A DNA stretch of 64,000 nt from Parundibacterium terreum (GCF_014636315.1 NZ_BMED01000005.1:124001-188000); one strand, 5' to 3'; counted from the first letter of the stretch, positions 52,748 through 62,675 are shown. Program-made: numbers and translations. Notes: generated from the letters alone by a model not told the origin.

Positions 52748-52921
52748 ATGAATAAGCTTATATATAAGTTGGTAAATGAATTGGCAAACAAGTCCGCAAA
52801 TAAGCTGATAAATATTGAAACAAAAAAGACGCTAAATTCTAATGTCCCTACAGTAAATTTTGCAGCACACCATGTAAAATGGCAGCCAACAGGATTTACA
52901 GTTCTCTTGCGCCAAGAATAA
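52748..52921 (+). CDS. Possible 57-residue helical peptide in the ppsA leader
   Basis: An ATG frame at 52748-52921 (57 codons) begins MNKLIYKLVNELANKSANKL. Its first 24 residues show a four-residue period ([NYA]K-L-[IVA]) produced by a 12-bp DNA repeat. The ribosome binding site is poor (AGG only 2 nt before ATG), so it may be an accident of the repeat. It lies 60 nt before ppsA. Confidence 0.25.
   Translation: MNKLIYKLVNELANKSANKLINIETKKTLNSNVPTVNFAAHHVKWQPTGFTVLLRQE
52752..52823. repeat. Six degenerate 12-bp repeats upstream of ppsA
   Basis: Successive 12-mers from 52752 follow ATAAGYTGGYAA loosely: ATAAGCTTATAT, ATAAGTTGGTAA, ATGAATTGGCAA, ACAAGTCCGCAA, ATAAGCTGATAA and ATATTGAAACAA. The rest of the 343-nt ppsR-ppsA gap is A/T-rich, with no clear promoter. 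Confidence 0.55.
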
Positions 52922-52981
52922 CAAAAAAAGAGCAATGGACGAAGCAGCACGAAAGATTTCTTACCATCAAAAGAGGTTGTT

Positions 52982-55411
52982 ATGTCCAACGCAGTTACGA
53001 CAGGAGGGGCTGACGGCAAGTACGTCGCTTCGTTCGAGCATTTACGCATGACGGATGTTGAGTCCGTCGGCGGCAAGAATGCATCCTTAGGCGAAATGAT
53101 CAGCCAGCTGGCCACAGCCGGCGTTCGTGTACCGGGTGGTTTTGCTACCACGGCACAGGCATTCCGCGATTTTCTTTCCTACAGCGAAAACGGCGGCACA
53201 ACACTGGCCGCACGTATTGCCAGCCGCCTGGAAACCCTGGATATCGAAGACGTCAAGGAACTGGCGAAAGCCGGCGCTGAAATACGTCAATGGATCATTG
53301 ATACGCCGTTCCAGCCACGCCTGCAACAGGAAATCGACGAATTTTATAAAAAATTGGTGGCCGATTCTGTCGGTGAAGTCTCTTTTGCGGTGCGCTCGTC
53401 TGCGACAGCGGAAGACTTGCCGGATGCTTCTTTTGCCGGCCAGCAAGAAACTTTCCTGAACGTTGTCGGCATAGAAAACGTGCTGGAAGCGATGAAGCAT
53501 GTGTTTGCATCGCTTTACAACGACCGTGCGATTTCCTACCGTGTACATAAGGGCTTTACCCACGCTGAAGTCGCCTTGTCTGCCGGCGTGCAGCGCATGG
53601 TACGTTCCGACCTGGGCGCGGCAGGCGTGATGTTCACGATTGATACCGAGTCCGGCTTCAAGGACGTGGTATTCATCACTTCCAGCTACGGCCTGGGTGA
53701 AACTGTCGTGCAGGGCGCGGTGAACCCGGACGAATTCTATGTGCACAAGCCAATGCTGGAACAGGGCAAGCTGCCTGTGATTCGCCGCAATATCGGCTCC
53801 AAGCTGATCAAGATGGAATTCACCGGCGAAGCCAAGGCTGGCCGGTCCGTGAAAACTGTTGACGTGCCGGTAGAACTGCGCAACCGCTATTCGCTGAATG
53901 ACAATGAGATTGTCGAGCTGGCGAAATATGCGGTGATCATCGAAAACCATTACGGCCGTCCTATGGACATCGAATGGGGTAAAGATGGCCGCGACGGCAA
54001 GCTGTACATCCTGCAGGCGCGTCCTGAGACAGTGAAGTCGCAGCAAAAGGCGACCGATGCGCAACAACGTTTCAAACTGAAGGGTACTAGCAGCGTCCTG
54101 GTATCTGGCCGCGCTATCGGCCAGAAGATCGGTGCCGGCCGCGTACGCGTGATCCATGATCCTTCCGAAATGGAAAAAGTGCAGCCGGGCGACGTGCTGG
54201 TAGCCGATATGACCGACCCTAACTGGGAACCGGTAATGAAACGCGCTTCCGCTATCGTCACCAACCGGGGCGGCCGTACCTGCCACGCGGCGATTATCGC
54301 GCGCGAACTCGGTGTGCCGGCGGTAGTCGGCTGCGGTGACGCGACCGACGTGCTGAAAGACGGCACATTGGTCACAGTCTCCTGCGCTGAGGGCGACGAA
54401 GGCAAGATCTATGACGGTTTGCTGGAAACCGAAGTGACAGAAGTCGCCCGCGGCGAGTTGCCCAAACTGCCTCTGAAAATCATGCTGAACGTTGGTAACC
54501 CGCAACTGGCATTTGATTTCCAATCGGTGCCGAATGCCGGTGTGGGCCTGGCCCGTCTGGAATTCATCATCAACAATAATATCGGCGTACATCCCAAGGC
54601 TATCCTGGAATACCCGAACATTGATGCCGACCTGAAAAAAGCGGTGGAATCGGTAGCTCGCGGCCACGCATCGCCAAAGGCATTCTATGTAGACAAACTG
54701 GCGGAAGGTATCGCCACCATTGCGGCGGCATTCTGGCCTAAACCTGTCATCGTGCGTTTGTCCGACTTCAAGTCCAACGAATACAAGAAACTGATAGGCG
54801 GTTCCCGTTACGAACCGGATGAAGAAAATCCTATGCTGGGCTTCCGTGGCGCAGCGCGCTACCTGGCCAAGGATTTTGCCGAGTCTTTCGAAATGGAATG
54901 CCAGGCGATGAAACGCGTCAGGAACGATATGGGCCTGACCAACGTTGAGATCATGGTGCCTTTCGTGCGTACGCTGGGGCAGGCCGAGAAAGTGGTCAAC
55001 TTGCTCGGTAAAAACGGCCTGAAGCGTGGCGAGAACGGCTTGCGCCTGATCATGATGTGCGAAGTGCCTTCCAATGCAATCCTGGCTGATCAGTTCCTGG
55101 AATTCTTTGACGGCTTCTCTATCGGCTCCAATGACCTGACCCAGTTGACACTGGGCCTGGACAGGGATTCGGGTATGGAGTTGCTGGCAGCAGACTTCGA
55201 CGAGCGCGATCCAGCGGTGCGCGCCTTGTTGTCGCAGGCCATCGCATCATGCCGCAAATTGGGCAAGTATGTGGGTATCTGCGGCCAGGGCCCATCGGAT
55301 CATCCGGATTTTGCAGAATGGCTGATGAAGGAAGGGATAGAGTCCATTTCCCTGAATCCTGATTCAGTGATTGATACATGGCAAAAACTGGCGGCGGTCA
55401 GCAAGTCTTGA
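52982..55411 (+). CDS. ppsA: Phosphoenolpyruvate synthase (pyruvate, water dikinase)
   Basis: This 809-residue protein has an N-terminal ATP-grasp domain ([43 protein letters not shown]), the swivelling phosphohistidine domain with H435 in [15 protein letters not shown], and a C-terminal PEP barrel ([45 protein letters not shown]). The Thr two residues before the His (RTCH) is the PpsR target. It makes PEP from pyruvate and ATP for gluconeogenesis. The N-terminus [20 protein letters not shown] suits the family. Confidence 0.98.
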   Translation: MSNAVTTGGADGKYVASFEHLRMTDVESVGGKNASLGEMISQLATAGVRVPGGFATTAQAFRDFLSYSENGGTTLAARIASRLETLDIEDVKELAKAGAEIRQWIIDTPFQPRLQQEIDEFYKKLVADSVGEVSFAVRSSATAEDLPDASFAGQQETFLNVVGIENVLEAMKHVFASLYNDRAISYRVHKGFTHAEVALSAGVQRMVRSDLGAAGVMFTIDTESGFKDVVFITSSYGLGETVVQGAVNPDEFYVHKPMLEQGKLPVIRRNIGSKLIKMEFTGEAKAGRSVKTVDVPVELRNRYSLNDNEIVELAKYAVIIENHYGRPMDIEWGKDGRDGKLYILQARPETVKSQQKATDAQQRFKLKGTSSVLVSGRAIGQKIGAGRVRVIHDPSEMEKVQPGDVLVADMTDPNWEPVMKRASAIVTNRGGRTCHAAIIARELGVPAVVGCGDATDVLKDGTLVTVSCAEGDEGKIYDGLLETEVTEVARGELPKLPLKIMLNVGNPQLAFDFQSVPNAGVGLARLEFIINNNIGVHPKAILEYPNIDADLKKAVESVARGHASPKAFYVDKLAEGIATIAAAFWPKPVIVRLSDFKSNEYKKLIGGSRYEPDEENPMLGFRGAARYLAKDFAESFEMECQAMKRVRNDMGLTNVEIMVPFVRTLGQAEKVVNLLGKNGLKRGENGLRLIMMCEVPSNAILADQFLEFFDGFSIGSNDLTQLTLGLDRDSGMELLAADFDERDPAVRALLSQAIASCRKLGKYVGICGQGPSDHPDFAEWLMKEGIESISLNPDSVIDTWQKLAAVSKS

Positions 55412-55439
55412 TCTTTGCGCCGGATTGATGGATAAAAAT

Positions 55440-55469
55440 GCGGGCTGATGTTGATAGCCCGCGTTTTTT
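55440..55469 (+). terminator. Terminator of ppsA
   Basis: The GCGGGCT/AGCCCGC stem with a 9-nt loop is followed by GTTTTTTG, 28 nt after the ppsA stop. Confidence 0.88.
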
Positions 55470-55511
55470 GTTGGAGCAATACAACAGGCCGGCCTTCATG
55501 ATGTGAAACGG

Positions 55512-55627
55512 TTGAATTCCTGAAAAAACAGACTACACTGCAAGCATTGAAACAAAACAAGAAAAATATCAATACCAGTCATCTCTATTTGAAAGCCCCT
55601 GTCACTTACCGGTGATGGGGGCTTTTT
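55512..55627 (+). ncRNA. Candidate small RNA unit: orphan promoter plus terminator
   Basis: TTGAAT (55512-55517), 16 nt and TACACT (55534-55539) form a moderate promoter. About 50 nt later AAAGCCCC (55592-55599) pairs with GGGGCTTT (55618-55625) and ends in T5. There is no reading frame between ppsA (ending 55411) and the NfeD gene (starting 55721), so this 309-nt gap may hold an RNA of about 80 nt. It could also be a leader plus terminator with no function of its own. Confidence 0.3.
55592..55627 (+). terminator. Second intrinsic terminator in the ppsA-NfeD gap
   Basis: AAAGCCCC/GGGGCTTT, with further pairing inside the loop (TCAC/GGTGA), is followed by TTTTTG. Confidence 0.85.
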
Positions 55628-55720
55628 GTTTTGTGCTTGGGCCAATGGAAAGAGCCAGATGAGTGTTTTAACAGAAGGAGAAAACAAGAGTGCAGCACTG
55701 TTTGATAAGAGAGGAAATCA

Positions 55721-56152
55721 ATGAGTATCTGGATTAGCTGGATGGTGGCGGCAGGAGTGGTCGTTATTCTGGAGCTGTTCACCGGAACTTTTTATCTGTT
55801 GATGATCGCCATAGGCCTGGTGGCCGGCGGTCTGGTGGCGCTGATGGGCAGCGGCCATGAATTGCCCTATATCGTCGCTGGCATCGTCGGCGTGGCTGCG
55901 ACACTGGCCCTGCACCGCAGCAAGTATGGCTGGAAAAAGAACTCGGATGCGAGCCAGGATCCGAATGTGAACATGGACATAGGCCAGAGTATCACCGTCA
56001 AGGAGTGGCAGGATAACGGCAATGGCAAATTCTCGGCGCGCGCGATGTATCGCGGTGCTTTGTGGGATGTGGAGTTGGTCGCCCCGGCAGCGGCGGCAGG
56101 CGTGTTCACTATTGTGGAAGTGCAGGGCAGCCGCCTGATGGTGAGGGCTTGA
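55721..56152 (+). CDS. NfeD family membrane protein
   Basis: This 143-residue protein has N-terminal hydrophobic helices (ISWMVAAGVVVILELFTGTFYLLMIAIGLVAGGLV region and LPYIVAGIVGVAATLAL) followed by an OB-fold domain (IGQSITVKEWQDNGNGKFSARAMYRGALWDVEL). The short NfeD form commonly pairs with a stomatin-like gene, as here. AGAGGAAA precedes the ATG. It is thought to help assemble membrane microdomains. Confidence 0.94.
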   Translation: MSIWISWMVAAGVVVILELFTGTFYLLMIAIGLVAGGLVALMGSGHELPYIVAGIVGVAATLALHRSKYGWKKNSDASQDPNVNMDIGQSITVKEWQDNGNGKFSARAMYRGALWDVELVAPAAAAGVFTIVEVQGSRLMVRA

Positions 56153-56252
56153 ATGAAAACCCGGGCGAATAGGTGACCGCTCAAGCCCGTATCATTGCAG
56201 GCAGCAGACAGACGTCAAAGAATGACAGTAAATAATATTGAATGGAGAAGTC

Positions 56253-57203
56253 ATGGAATATTTTGGTAGTTTTGCGCTGGTCATATTTGTTATCGCCATC
56301 GTGTTCGTTTTTAAAACGATCAACGTCGTGCCGCAACAGCATGCATGGGTTGTAGAGCGCCTCGGCAAGTATCACAGCACGCTGGGGCCGGGACTCAGCA
56401 TCGTCGTGCCCTTCATCGATCGTATCGCCTACAAGCATGTACTGAAAGAGATCCCGCTGGATGTGCCGCCTCAGGTTTGCATTACTAGGGATAATACGCA
56501 GTTGCAGGTGGACGGCATACTGTATTTCCAGATCACCGATGCAATGCGCGCGTCCTACGGCTCTTCCAACTACATTGCGGCCATCACGCAACTGGCGCAG
56601 ACCACCTTGCGTTCTGTGATCGGCAAGATGGAGCTGGACAAAACCTTTGAAGAGCGCGATCACATCAATACCGCGATCGTCAATGCGATTGACGAATCCG
56701 CCGCCAACTGGGGCGTCAAGGTATTGCGCTATGAGATCAAGGATCTGACTCCGCCAAAAGAAATCCTGCATGCAATGCAGGCGCAGATCACGGCAGAGCG
56801 TGAAAAACGGGCGCTGATTGCCGCATCGGAAGGCCGCAAGCAGGAGCAGATCAATATCGCTACCGGCGAACGCGAGGCGTCAATCGCAAAATCCGAAGGC
56901 GAAAAGCAAGCCTCCATCAATCGCGCACAAGGCCAGGCCGCAGCCATCCTGGCTATCGCACAAGCCAGCTCGGAAGCGCTGCGCGTTACCGCAGCGGCGA
57001 TTCGCGAACCCGGCGGCTCCGATGCGATGAACCTGAAAGTGGCAGAGCAATACGTGGCAGCCTTCTCGCAATTGGCCAAGACCAATAACTCTGTCATCGT
57101 GCCGGCCAACTTGGGTGATATGAGCAGCCTGATTGCGAGTGCCCTGCAAGTCATGAAGTCGCAGAAAACCGATATCGTGAAGCCGGCGTCTTTGGGTAAA
57201 TAA
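56253..57203 (+). CDS. SPFH/stomatin-like protein (QmcA type)
   Basis: This 316-residue protein has an N-terminal membrane anchor (FGSFALVIFVIAIVFVFKTI), the SPFH domain starting VPQQHAWVVERLGKYHSTLGPG, and a long charged coiled coil (ITAEREKRALIAASEGRKQEQI). ATG 56253 follows GGAGAAG; an in-frame TTG at 56238 is rejected. Partner of the NfeD protein, it probably forms large membrane rings. The C-terminal AIREPGGSDAMNLKVAEQYV is typical of the QmcA group. Confidence 0.95.
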   Translation: MEYFGSFALVIFVIAIVFVFKTINVVPQQHAWVVERLGKYHSTLGPGLSIVVPFIDRIAYKHVLKEIPLDVPPQVCITRDNTQLQVDGILYFQITDAMRASYGSSNYIAAITQLAQTTLRSVIGKMELDKTFEERDHINTAIVNAIDESAANWGVKVLRYEIKDLTPPKEILHAMQAQITAEREKRALIAASEGRKQEQINIATGEREASIAKSEGEKQASINRAQGQAAAILAIAQASSEALRVTAAAIREPGGSDAMNLKVAEQYVAAFSQLAKTNNSVIVPANLGDMSSLIASALQVMKSQKTDIVKPASLGK

Positions 57204-57243
57204 AGCTCATCGGTAGAAGAGTACAGTAGCCGCATCCATCCCT

Positions 57244-57272
57244 GGCGAACGGCCTTGCCGTTCGCCATTTTT
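57244..57272 (+). terminator. Terminator of the NfeD-stomatin operon
   Basis: The 10-bp perfect stem GGCGAACGGC/GCCGTTCGCC with a CTT loop is followed by ATTTTT. Confidence 0.92.
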
Positions 57273-57324
57273 CACTTATTTTCACTTATGATGGCAGTCT
57301 GATTCCTTGTTTCCGTATACCGAT

Positions 57325-58026
57325 ATGAGTACCTCTGCGATTTGCAATGCGATACAGCTTGCGCTTGAACCCTGGGCAGATCCCGCCAGGGCACAGGGCA
57401 TGGCCGCCTATATGAAAGGACATTTTTCCTATATGGGTATCGCCACACCGCAAAGGCGGGCAGCGGTGGCGGCTGTGATGCGCGAATTGAAGTCGGCGTC
57501 AGCGAAAGAGCTGCTGGCCATTGCCGATGCCCTGTGGCGCCTGCCGCACAGGGAATACCAGTATGTCGCTATAGATATCCTTTCCAAATATAGCCGCAGC
57601 CTGGGCAGTAAGGACGTTCCTCACTTGCTGACTCTGGCACAAAAGAAATCCTGGTGGGACAGCGTGGATGGCTTGTCCGGCGCGATAAGGGATATCTTGC
57701 AGTGTGAACTGCCAAGCAACGGCAAAGTCCAGGTGATCATGGACGAGGCGCTGGAGCATTCGGACTTGTGGGTAAGGCGTATCGCAATGATCCACCAGCT
57801 AGGCTGGCGTGACGATACCAATACTGAAAGGCTATTCCGCTATGCGAAGCAGCTCGCGCATGAGCAGGAATTTTTTATACGCAAGGCGATAGGCTGGGCT
57901 TTACGTGATTATGCGTGGCATGATGCGGGGATGGTTGCCGGCTTTCTGGAGGAGAACAAAGCGCAATTGTCGGCGCTGACTTACCGGGAAGCAGGGAAGC
58001 ATCTGGAGCGTTTGCAGACTGGCTAA
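57325..58026 (+). CDS. DNA alkylation repair protein (AlkD-like HEAT-repeat glycosylase)
   Basis: This 233-residue all-helical protein has the AlkD pattern: FSYMGIATPQRRAAV, LWRLPHREYQYVAIDIL, KKSWWDSVDGLSGAI (Trp and Asp of the active site), LWVRRIAMIHQLGW and FIRKAIGWALRDYAWHD. AlkD removes 3- and 7-alkylpurines without base flipping. ATG 57325 is chosen over an in-frame TTG at 57307. It is monocistronic. Confidence 0.93.
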   Translation: MSTSAICNAIQLALEPWADPARAQGMAAYMKGHFSYMGIATPQRRAAVAAVMRELKSASAKELLAIADALWRLPHREYQYVAIDILSKYSRSLGSKDVPHLLTLAQKKSWWDSVDGLSGAIRDILQCELPSNGKVQVIMDEALEHSDLWVRRIAMIHQLGWRDDTNTERLFRYAKQLAHEQEFFIRKAIGWALRDYAWHDAGMVAGFLEENKAQLSALTYREAGKHLERLQTG

Positions 58027-58210
58027 GCCCACGCTTGTACATCTCGTCGCCCGCCATTATCCGGTCTTAGAAATTTCTCGGCACTCTTCAAATTTCCCCT
58101 GCTCCCCTCCGTCTGCCGATTGATGATCTTGGCGTGGAGGGAAGCAGAGCAGCGTAACGGCATAACCATATGGCGACATATCAGCCTATGGTTTTCAGAA
58201 CCAGAGGCAA

Positions 58211-60469
58211 CTAATTCGCAATAACCTGGCTGGAAAAAAGCCAGATGCCATTGGCATACGCGGCTTTGGGCAGATGGTTCGTGATGCTGGGTTGTACTTT
58301 CCAGGTAATGCCATCCGCACTGGTCGCAAAGTCGAGCAGGCCGCTGGCGATGAACTGGCCACCGCCATAACTGACGTTGAACAGCGAAGAACCCGGCAGG
58401 AGCTGGATGGATCGTGCAGTCCAATTGGCGCCGTCAGGGCTGGTGTAGATATTTCCGTAAGAGTTCGCGACGAAGACCCCGTTGCCGAAAGAGATATCCC
58501 AGGCGATATTAAGCTTAGGCGTGGTCTGGCTATTAGTTACCCAATTGACGCCGTCGGTGCTGTTCATAATCCAGCTCAAGGAGGTGGCAGCGTCGCTGCC
58601 CACCGTGACGAAGCGGCCGTTGCCGAAGGCGATAGCGTAGATATCTTTGGTGGGGTCATCAAAGGCCTTGTTCCAGCTTATGCCGTCAGTACTCGTCAAT
58701 ATCTTTGTTCCGTGCGTGAATATGCTGACGCGTGTGAAAGCGACATATTTGCCTTGCGCGTACACCATGCCTGCCGGACTTTGTAGCAGGGTATTGTCGT
58801 GACGGGTCCAGGCCAGGCCATCCGGGCTGCTAAAGGTGGCCAGGTTGCCTATTGCGGTGTAGTGCTGGTCGGCATACACGATAGCGCTGATATTATCGGC
58901 GCCAGGAACCATGCTGGCTGTCCAGCGCAAGCCGTCGGTGCTGACAGCTATTTTGTTGGGGGCCACTTGGAAGAAATGCTCGTTTGCTGAAAATGTAGTG
59001 CCGCCTTCAGGCAGTAGGGGAGTTGCCAGCGTCCAGTTGAGAGTATCCGTGCTACTGACGATGCTGGATCCATTGTCCACAGTGCGGTTAACGGCAATAA
59101 AGCGTCCGCCCAAATTTTGCAGGCCCGTAGATCCTAGCGTATTGGATACATCATAACCGGCAAGGGTCCAGTGAGTGCCATCCGTGCTGCTGGCCAGTGT
59201 GCGATCTACAGCGGAAAAACCGACGAATTTGCCGTTGGCATAGATCACATTATCCGGAGTGATGTTGGGTTGTGAAGCCGTCGCGGTCCATGTCTTGCCA
59301 TCCGCACTGGTCAGGATACTGGCAGGGCCGAGGGCGACATATTGATTGCCGGCATACAAAATGGGACCGTGAGTATCACTAAACTGCTGGGGGGCTTCAT
59401 TCCAGTGAACTGCATCGTCGCTCCACAAAATGTGGTAGTCGGATGCTGCTCCCTGGAGGGCATTGATATTTGCGCGGACAGCAAAGAATTTTCCGTTTGC
59501 ATAGGTCAAATTTTGGATCTGGAGCACGTTGGCAATCGTTGTGCTGTCCCAATCCACTCCATTTCTACTGGAGAAAATTTGGCGGCTGTTCGCCGTCACA
59601 AATTTGCCGCCGGCAAAAAAATCCGGATAGACGCGATAACCGGTCTGATCGATGAGCAAGTCATGCTGGTTCCAGTGCTGACCGTCATTGCTGGTGAACA
59701 GGACATCTTTGTCTATCGTGGCGCCGCAGGCCGTTCCCCTTTGCCCATATACGAGGTAAGTGCCATTGCCATACAAGGGCTTGCTCAGCTTGTAGCAAGT
59801 GCCGGTGCTTTGCGCGGTCCATGCCAGACCGTCGGGGCTGGTGGCAAAAGCACCGTTTTCTCCTACCGCAAGAAACTGGGTGCCTGAGAAAATCACGTCC
59901 TGGAATCCGGATGTGAAAATATAGTTTTGTAATGCCCAGTTCACGCCGTCCGTACTCGTATAGAAGCCTTGGTCGACTGCGGAGACATAGCGCCCATTAC
60001 CATAGGCAACTGCGCTAAGCAATTTGGAAACCTGGGGCGCGAACGCCAGTTTGATCTCTGATGGGGCCAAGGTAACATTGACAGCCTGGCTCGGCTGGCT
60101 GGACGCTCCGTCCTTGCTGGCGACTACGATCAGGGAATACGTCGTCCCATTCAGCAGGCCGGTAATGTTGAGCGGCGAGACTGCATTTGCAATGGATCGT
60201 CCTTGCGGTAGCTGGGCGGCATTCGCGGGCGTGACAGAGGGATCGGCTGCAAGATAGACGGTGTACGACATGCCGGGGCTGGTATCCCAGCGCAGGTTGA
60301 TCTGCTTTGCCGCAGGCGTGCCGTTCAGGCCTGTGGGTGCTGCAATACCCGCATCACTGGTGTTGCCACCTCCACTGCCGCCACAAGCGCTTAGCATCAC
60401 TGTCCCGAGCAACAAGGCGATCTGCATCCATGAAAATGCGCGTAAACTGATTCTGGAGATAAATCTCAT
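58211..60469 (-). CDS. Large lipoprotein with fibronectin-like domain and about 14 S-x-D-G-x-x-W repeats
   Basis: This 752-residue protein starts at ATG 60469, giving MRFISRISLRAFSW, a hydrophobic helix and the lipobox LSAC followed by GGSGGGN. An upstream frame to 60607 is rejected. After a fibronectin-type segment (about residues 45-135: APTGLNGTPAAKQINLRWDT, ITGLLNGTTYSLIVVAS) come about 14 blades ending in TSTDGVNWA, TSPDGLAWT, TSNDGQHWN, SSTDGTHWT, TSADGITWK and similar, each preceded by YGNGRYV-type strands. This suggests one or two Asp-box-like propellers on the outer membrane surface. It is isolated. Ligand unknown. Confidence 0.85.
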   Translation of the reverse strand: MRFISRISLRAFSWMQIALLLGTVMLSACGGSGGGNTSDAGIAAPTGLNGTPAAKQINLRWDTSPGMSYTVYLAADPSVTPANAAQLPQGRSIANAVSPLNITGLLNGTTYSLIVVASKDGASSQPSQAVNVTLAPSEIKLAFAPQVSKLLSAVAYGNGRYVSAVDQGFYTSTDGVNWALQNYIFTSGFQDVIFSGTQFLAVGENGAFATSPDGLAWTAQSTGTCYKLSKPLYGNGTYLVYGQRGTACGATIDKDVLFTSNDGQHWNQHDLLIDQTGYRVYPDFFAGGKFVTANSRQIFSSRNGVDWDSTTIANVLQIQNLTYANGKFFAVRANINALQGAASDYHILWSDDAVHWNEAPQQFSDTHGPILYAGNQYVALGPASILTSADGKTWTATASQPNITPDNVIYANGKFVGFSAVDRTLASSTDGTHWTLAGYDVSNTLGSTGLQNLGGRFIAVNRTVDNGSSIVSSTDTLNWTLATPLLPEGGTTFSANEHFFQVAPNKIAVSTDGLRWTASMVPGADNISAIVYADQHYTAIGNLATFSSPDGLAWTRHDNTLLQSPAGMVYAQGKYVAFTRVSIFTHGTKILTSTDGISWNKAFDDPTKDIYAIAFGNGRFVTVGSDAATSLSWIMNSTDGVNWVTNSQTTPKLNIAWDISFGNGVFVANSYGNIYTSPDGANWTARSIQLLPGSSLFNVSYGGGQFIASGLLDFATSADGITWKVQPSITNHLPKAAYANGIWLFSSQVIAN

Positions 60470-60762
60470 GATAAAGATGGTCTGGATAAAATGAATGGCC
60501 GCCAAGGGCTGACTCTGGGGACTCTTAAACCGGATACACAATCGCGCAACTGAGCCAATAGCATGTCTGCTTATCTGCACTGTCACTGAATGGTAACATA
60601 GTGACAATGTTTTGTTATGAAGTCAATAAATTAACTGGGTGAAACTCCACTCGCGAAGCTCACTACTATAAATAAACTCTGGGGCAGCAAACCAATGTGC
60701 GGCCGCATTGAGAGAACTCCCGGCGGAAGCACAGTGTTTCCTGCACAGTGTTTCCTGGGCAG

Positions 60763-62163
60763 TTAAACCACAGCAGCGCTAAACGACTCGGGTCGCCGCG
60801 CAAGCAGATGAGACAGCCTTTGAAGACCTGCCTGTAAGCGCCCACGGTCCCTGATGCTACCCAAAGAGATCCGAATTGCATTCACGGATCCGCTGCCAGT
60901 GGCGAATGCCTCCGCCGGTGTGACTGCTATGCCTTCGCTGTCGGCTGCACGTGCAAGCTGTGAGGGGTTCCAATACGCCGGCAACTCAATCCATACATGC
61001 AAGCCGTCTCCGGCGCCGCTGTACCGCCCCGCCAAAATATCGCTAGCCATCCGGTGGCGCAGGCGCGCTTCTTTGCGTACGCCTTCCATCAATCCGTCAG
61101 CCGAGCCGTCGAGTATCCACTGAGTGGCCAGTGCGGCCGTCAGAGGAGTGACCATCAGCGCAAATGATCTTAGCGCGACCAGGAAACGTTCGCGCTCGTG
61201 CGGATCGCGTATTAACACGAAGGCGACACGCAAGCCGGGCGTCAGGCATTTCGACAGGGTTGAGATGTAGCACACCTGTTCTGGGGCAAACGTGGCAATA
61301 GGTGGCGGCGGGGCATCGGCCAGGAGCCAGTAGGGATCGTCCTCGACGATGCGTACATTGCAGCGCTTCGCGATGCTGGCGAGCTCCTTGCGCCGGCGTT
61401 CCGGCATGGTGATGGCGGTTGGGTTCTGCAATGTCGGATTGAGGTAGACCAGCCCAGGCTTGTGCTGGCGGCATGCGTCCTCCAGCATCTCAGGCATCAT
61501 CCCGTGCTTGTCCGCTTCCACCGCAATGATGTGCCGGCCGAATTGGATCGCTGCGGCACGCAAGCCGGGATAAGTCGTTGGCTCTGCCAGGATAACATCG
61601 CCAGGCTCCGTCAACGCAAGGATCAATGCCGCGATAGCCGCTTGCGCACCCGGACAGACAACAAGCTGTCGAGAATCCAGATTTCCAAGCATCGGTGCCA
61701 GCCATTTGGCCCCAGCCTTACGATCGGAGTCGCTTCCTCCACCCAAGTGGTAAGTCATCAGCAATTCACTATCTGCCCTCATCAGTACTTGAGACAAACC
61801 TTGTTTCAACATGTCGTCGAAGTCCACGTCATCCGGCGGTGGCGGGGTATTCATGCTCAGGTCGAGGATGGCGGTCAATTCGACTTTCGGCGCCGCGACA
61901 TAGGTGCCTCGAGCGCCGCGCCCCTCCAACAGGTTGCGGCGCCTGGCTTCGTCGTATGCGCGTGTGATCGTCGTCAGGTCGACGTCCAGCTGTGCTGCCA
62001 ACTGGCGCTGCGGTGGTAGGCGGTCACCCGGTTTCAGCGATCCGTCTACCACCGCCGCCTGCAACGCATCCGCAATCTGCAAAAAACGTGGCCCGCCTTG
62101 CGCGGCCAATCGAGGTAACCATATTGGCAAATTTTTATCTTGTATGGTTTTCAACTGGGACAT
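60763..62163 (-). CDS. MocR-type regulator (GntR winged helix fused to aminotransferase fold)
   Basis: This 466-residue protein has an N-terminal GntR DNA-binding domain (LQIADALQAAVVDGSLKPGD; LPPQRQLAAQLDVDLTTITR) and a fold-type I aminotransferase domain. The PLP lysine K305 is in ISTLSKCLTPGLRVAF, with NPTLQNPTAITMPERRR and VEDDPYWLLAD upstream. MocR proteins sense PLP or amino compounds and usually control a divergent neighbour, here the small membrane protein at 62442. The 278-nt gap between them holds no other gene. Confidence 0.94.
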   Translation of the reverse strand: MSQLKTIQDKNLPIWLPRLAAQGGPRFLQIADALQAAVVDGSLKPGDRLPPQRQLAAQLDVDLTTITRAYDEARRRNLLEGRGARGTYVAAPKVELTAILDLSMNTPPPPDDVDFDDMLKQGLSQVLMRADSELLMTYHLGGGSDSDRKAGAKWLAPMLGNLDSRQLVVCPGAQAAIAALILALTEPGDVILAEPTTYPGLRAAAIQFGRHIIAVEADKHGMMPEMLEDACRQHKPGLVYLNPTLQNPTAITMPERRRKELASIAKRCNVRIVEDDPYWLLADAPPPPIATFAPEQVCYISTLSKCLTPGLRVAFVLIRDPHERERFLVALRSFALMVTPLTAALATQWILDGSADGLMEGVRKEARLRHRMASDILAGRYSGAGDGLHVWIELPAYWNPSQLARAADSEGIAVTPAEAFATGSGSVNAIRISLGSIRDRGRLQAGLQRLSHLLARRPESFSAAVV

Positions 62164-62441
62164 TTTGTCTCAATGTATGGAAATTGTTTTCAAGTAGTAT
62201 GTCTTAGAACCTGCAGCAATACCATCTTTGCATGGCAGTTGCTGAGGTTTTTTCCTCTCTCATCTGGATTCGGTAAATCACCCCGCTGGATGCCTTTGTT
62301 ATGTCACAGGTGGATGTAAAGAAAGATTCAAGCAGGATGCCTGGGGGAATGGTTGGAACAAAAAATGAAGCTGCTGAAGCAGCGTTTTGAGGTAGTGCTC
62401 CTCACGATAAATAGTCAAGTAATAGCCTGGAAATACTCAAA

Positions 62442-62675
62442 ATGATGGATTGGATCCCTATAGTCTTAGTTACATTCAAGGCTCTCGTGCTCGGCATAGG
62501 CATGTTTTTCGCCATCAAGTGGCATTACGATCAGGGGAATAGGCTGAAGGATAAGCTCGCGGTGCTACGCGCCGGCGGTAAGGTGGCCATCGTCTTCGTG
62601 CTAGCGCTGCTGGTCCTGGGGCTGGTCACCTTCGCCCTTGGCAGGAAGCTCGGTTTGGATTTGACCTTCCCATGA
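62442..62675 (+). CDS. Small two-helix membrane protein, unrecognised
   Basis: This 77-residue protein has two hydrophobic helices (IPIVLVTFKALVLGIGMFFAI and VAIVFVLALLVLGLVTFAL) joined by a charged loop KWHYDQGNRLKDKLAVLRAGGK. I do not recognise the family. There is no strong ribosome binding site; GGAAATAC lies before ATG 62442, and ATG 62445 is also possible. It is divergent from the MocR regulator. The 188 nt after it hold nothing recognisable. Confidence 0.6.
   Translation: MMDWIPIVLVTFKALVLGIGMFFAIKWHYDQGNRLKDKLAVLRAGGKVAIVFVLALLVLGLVTFALGRKLGLDLTFP

Noticed and set aside
53087-54667. A 526-codon open frame antisense to ppsA
   Set aside because: It lies fully inside ppsA coding sequence, shows no family motif, and is explained by GC-biased codons of the real gene.
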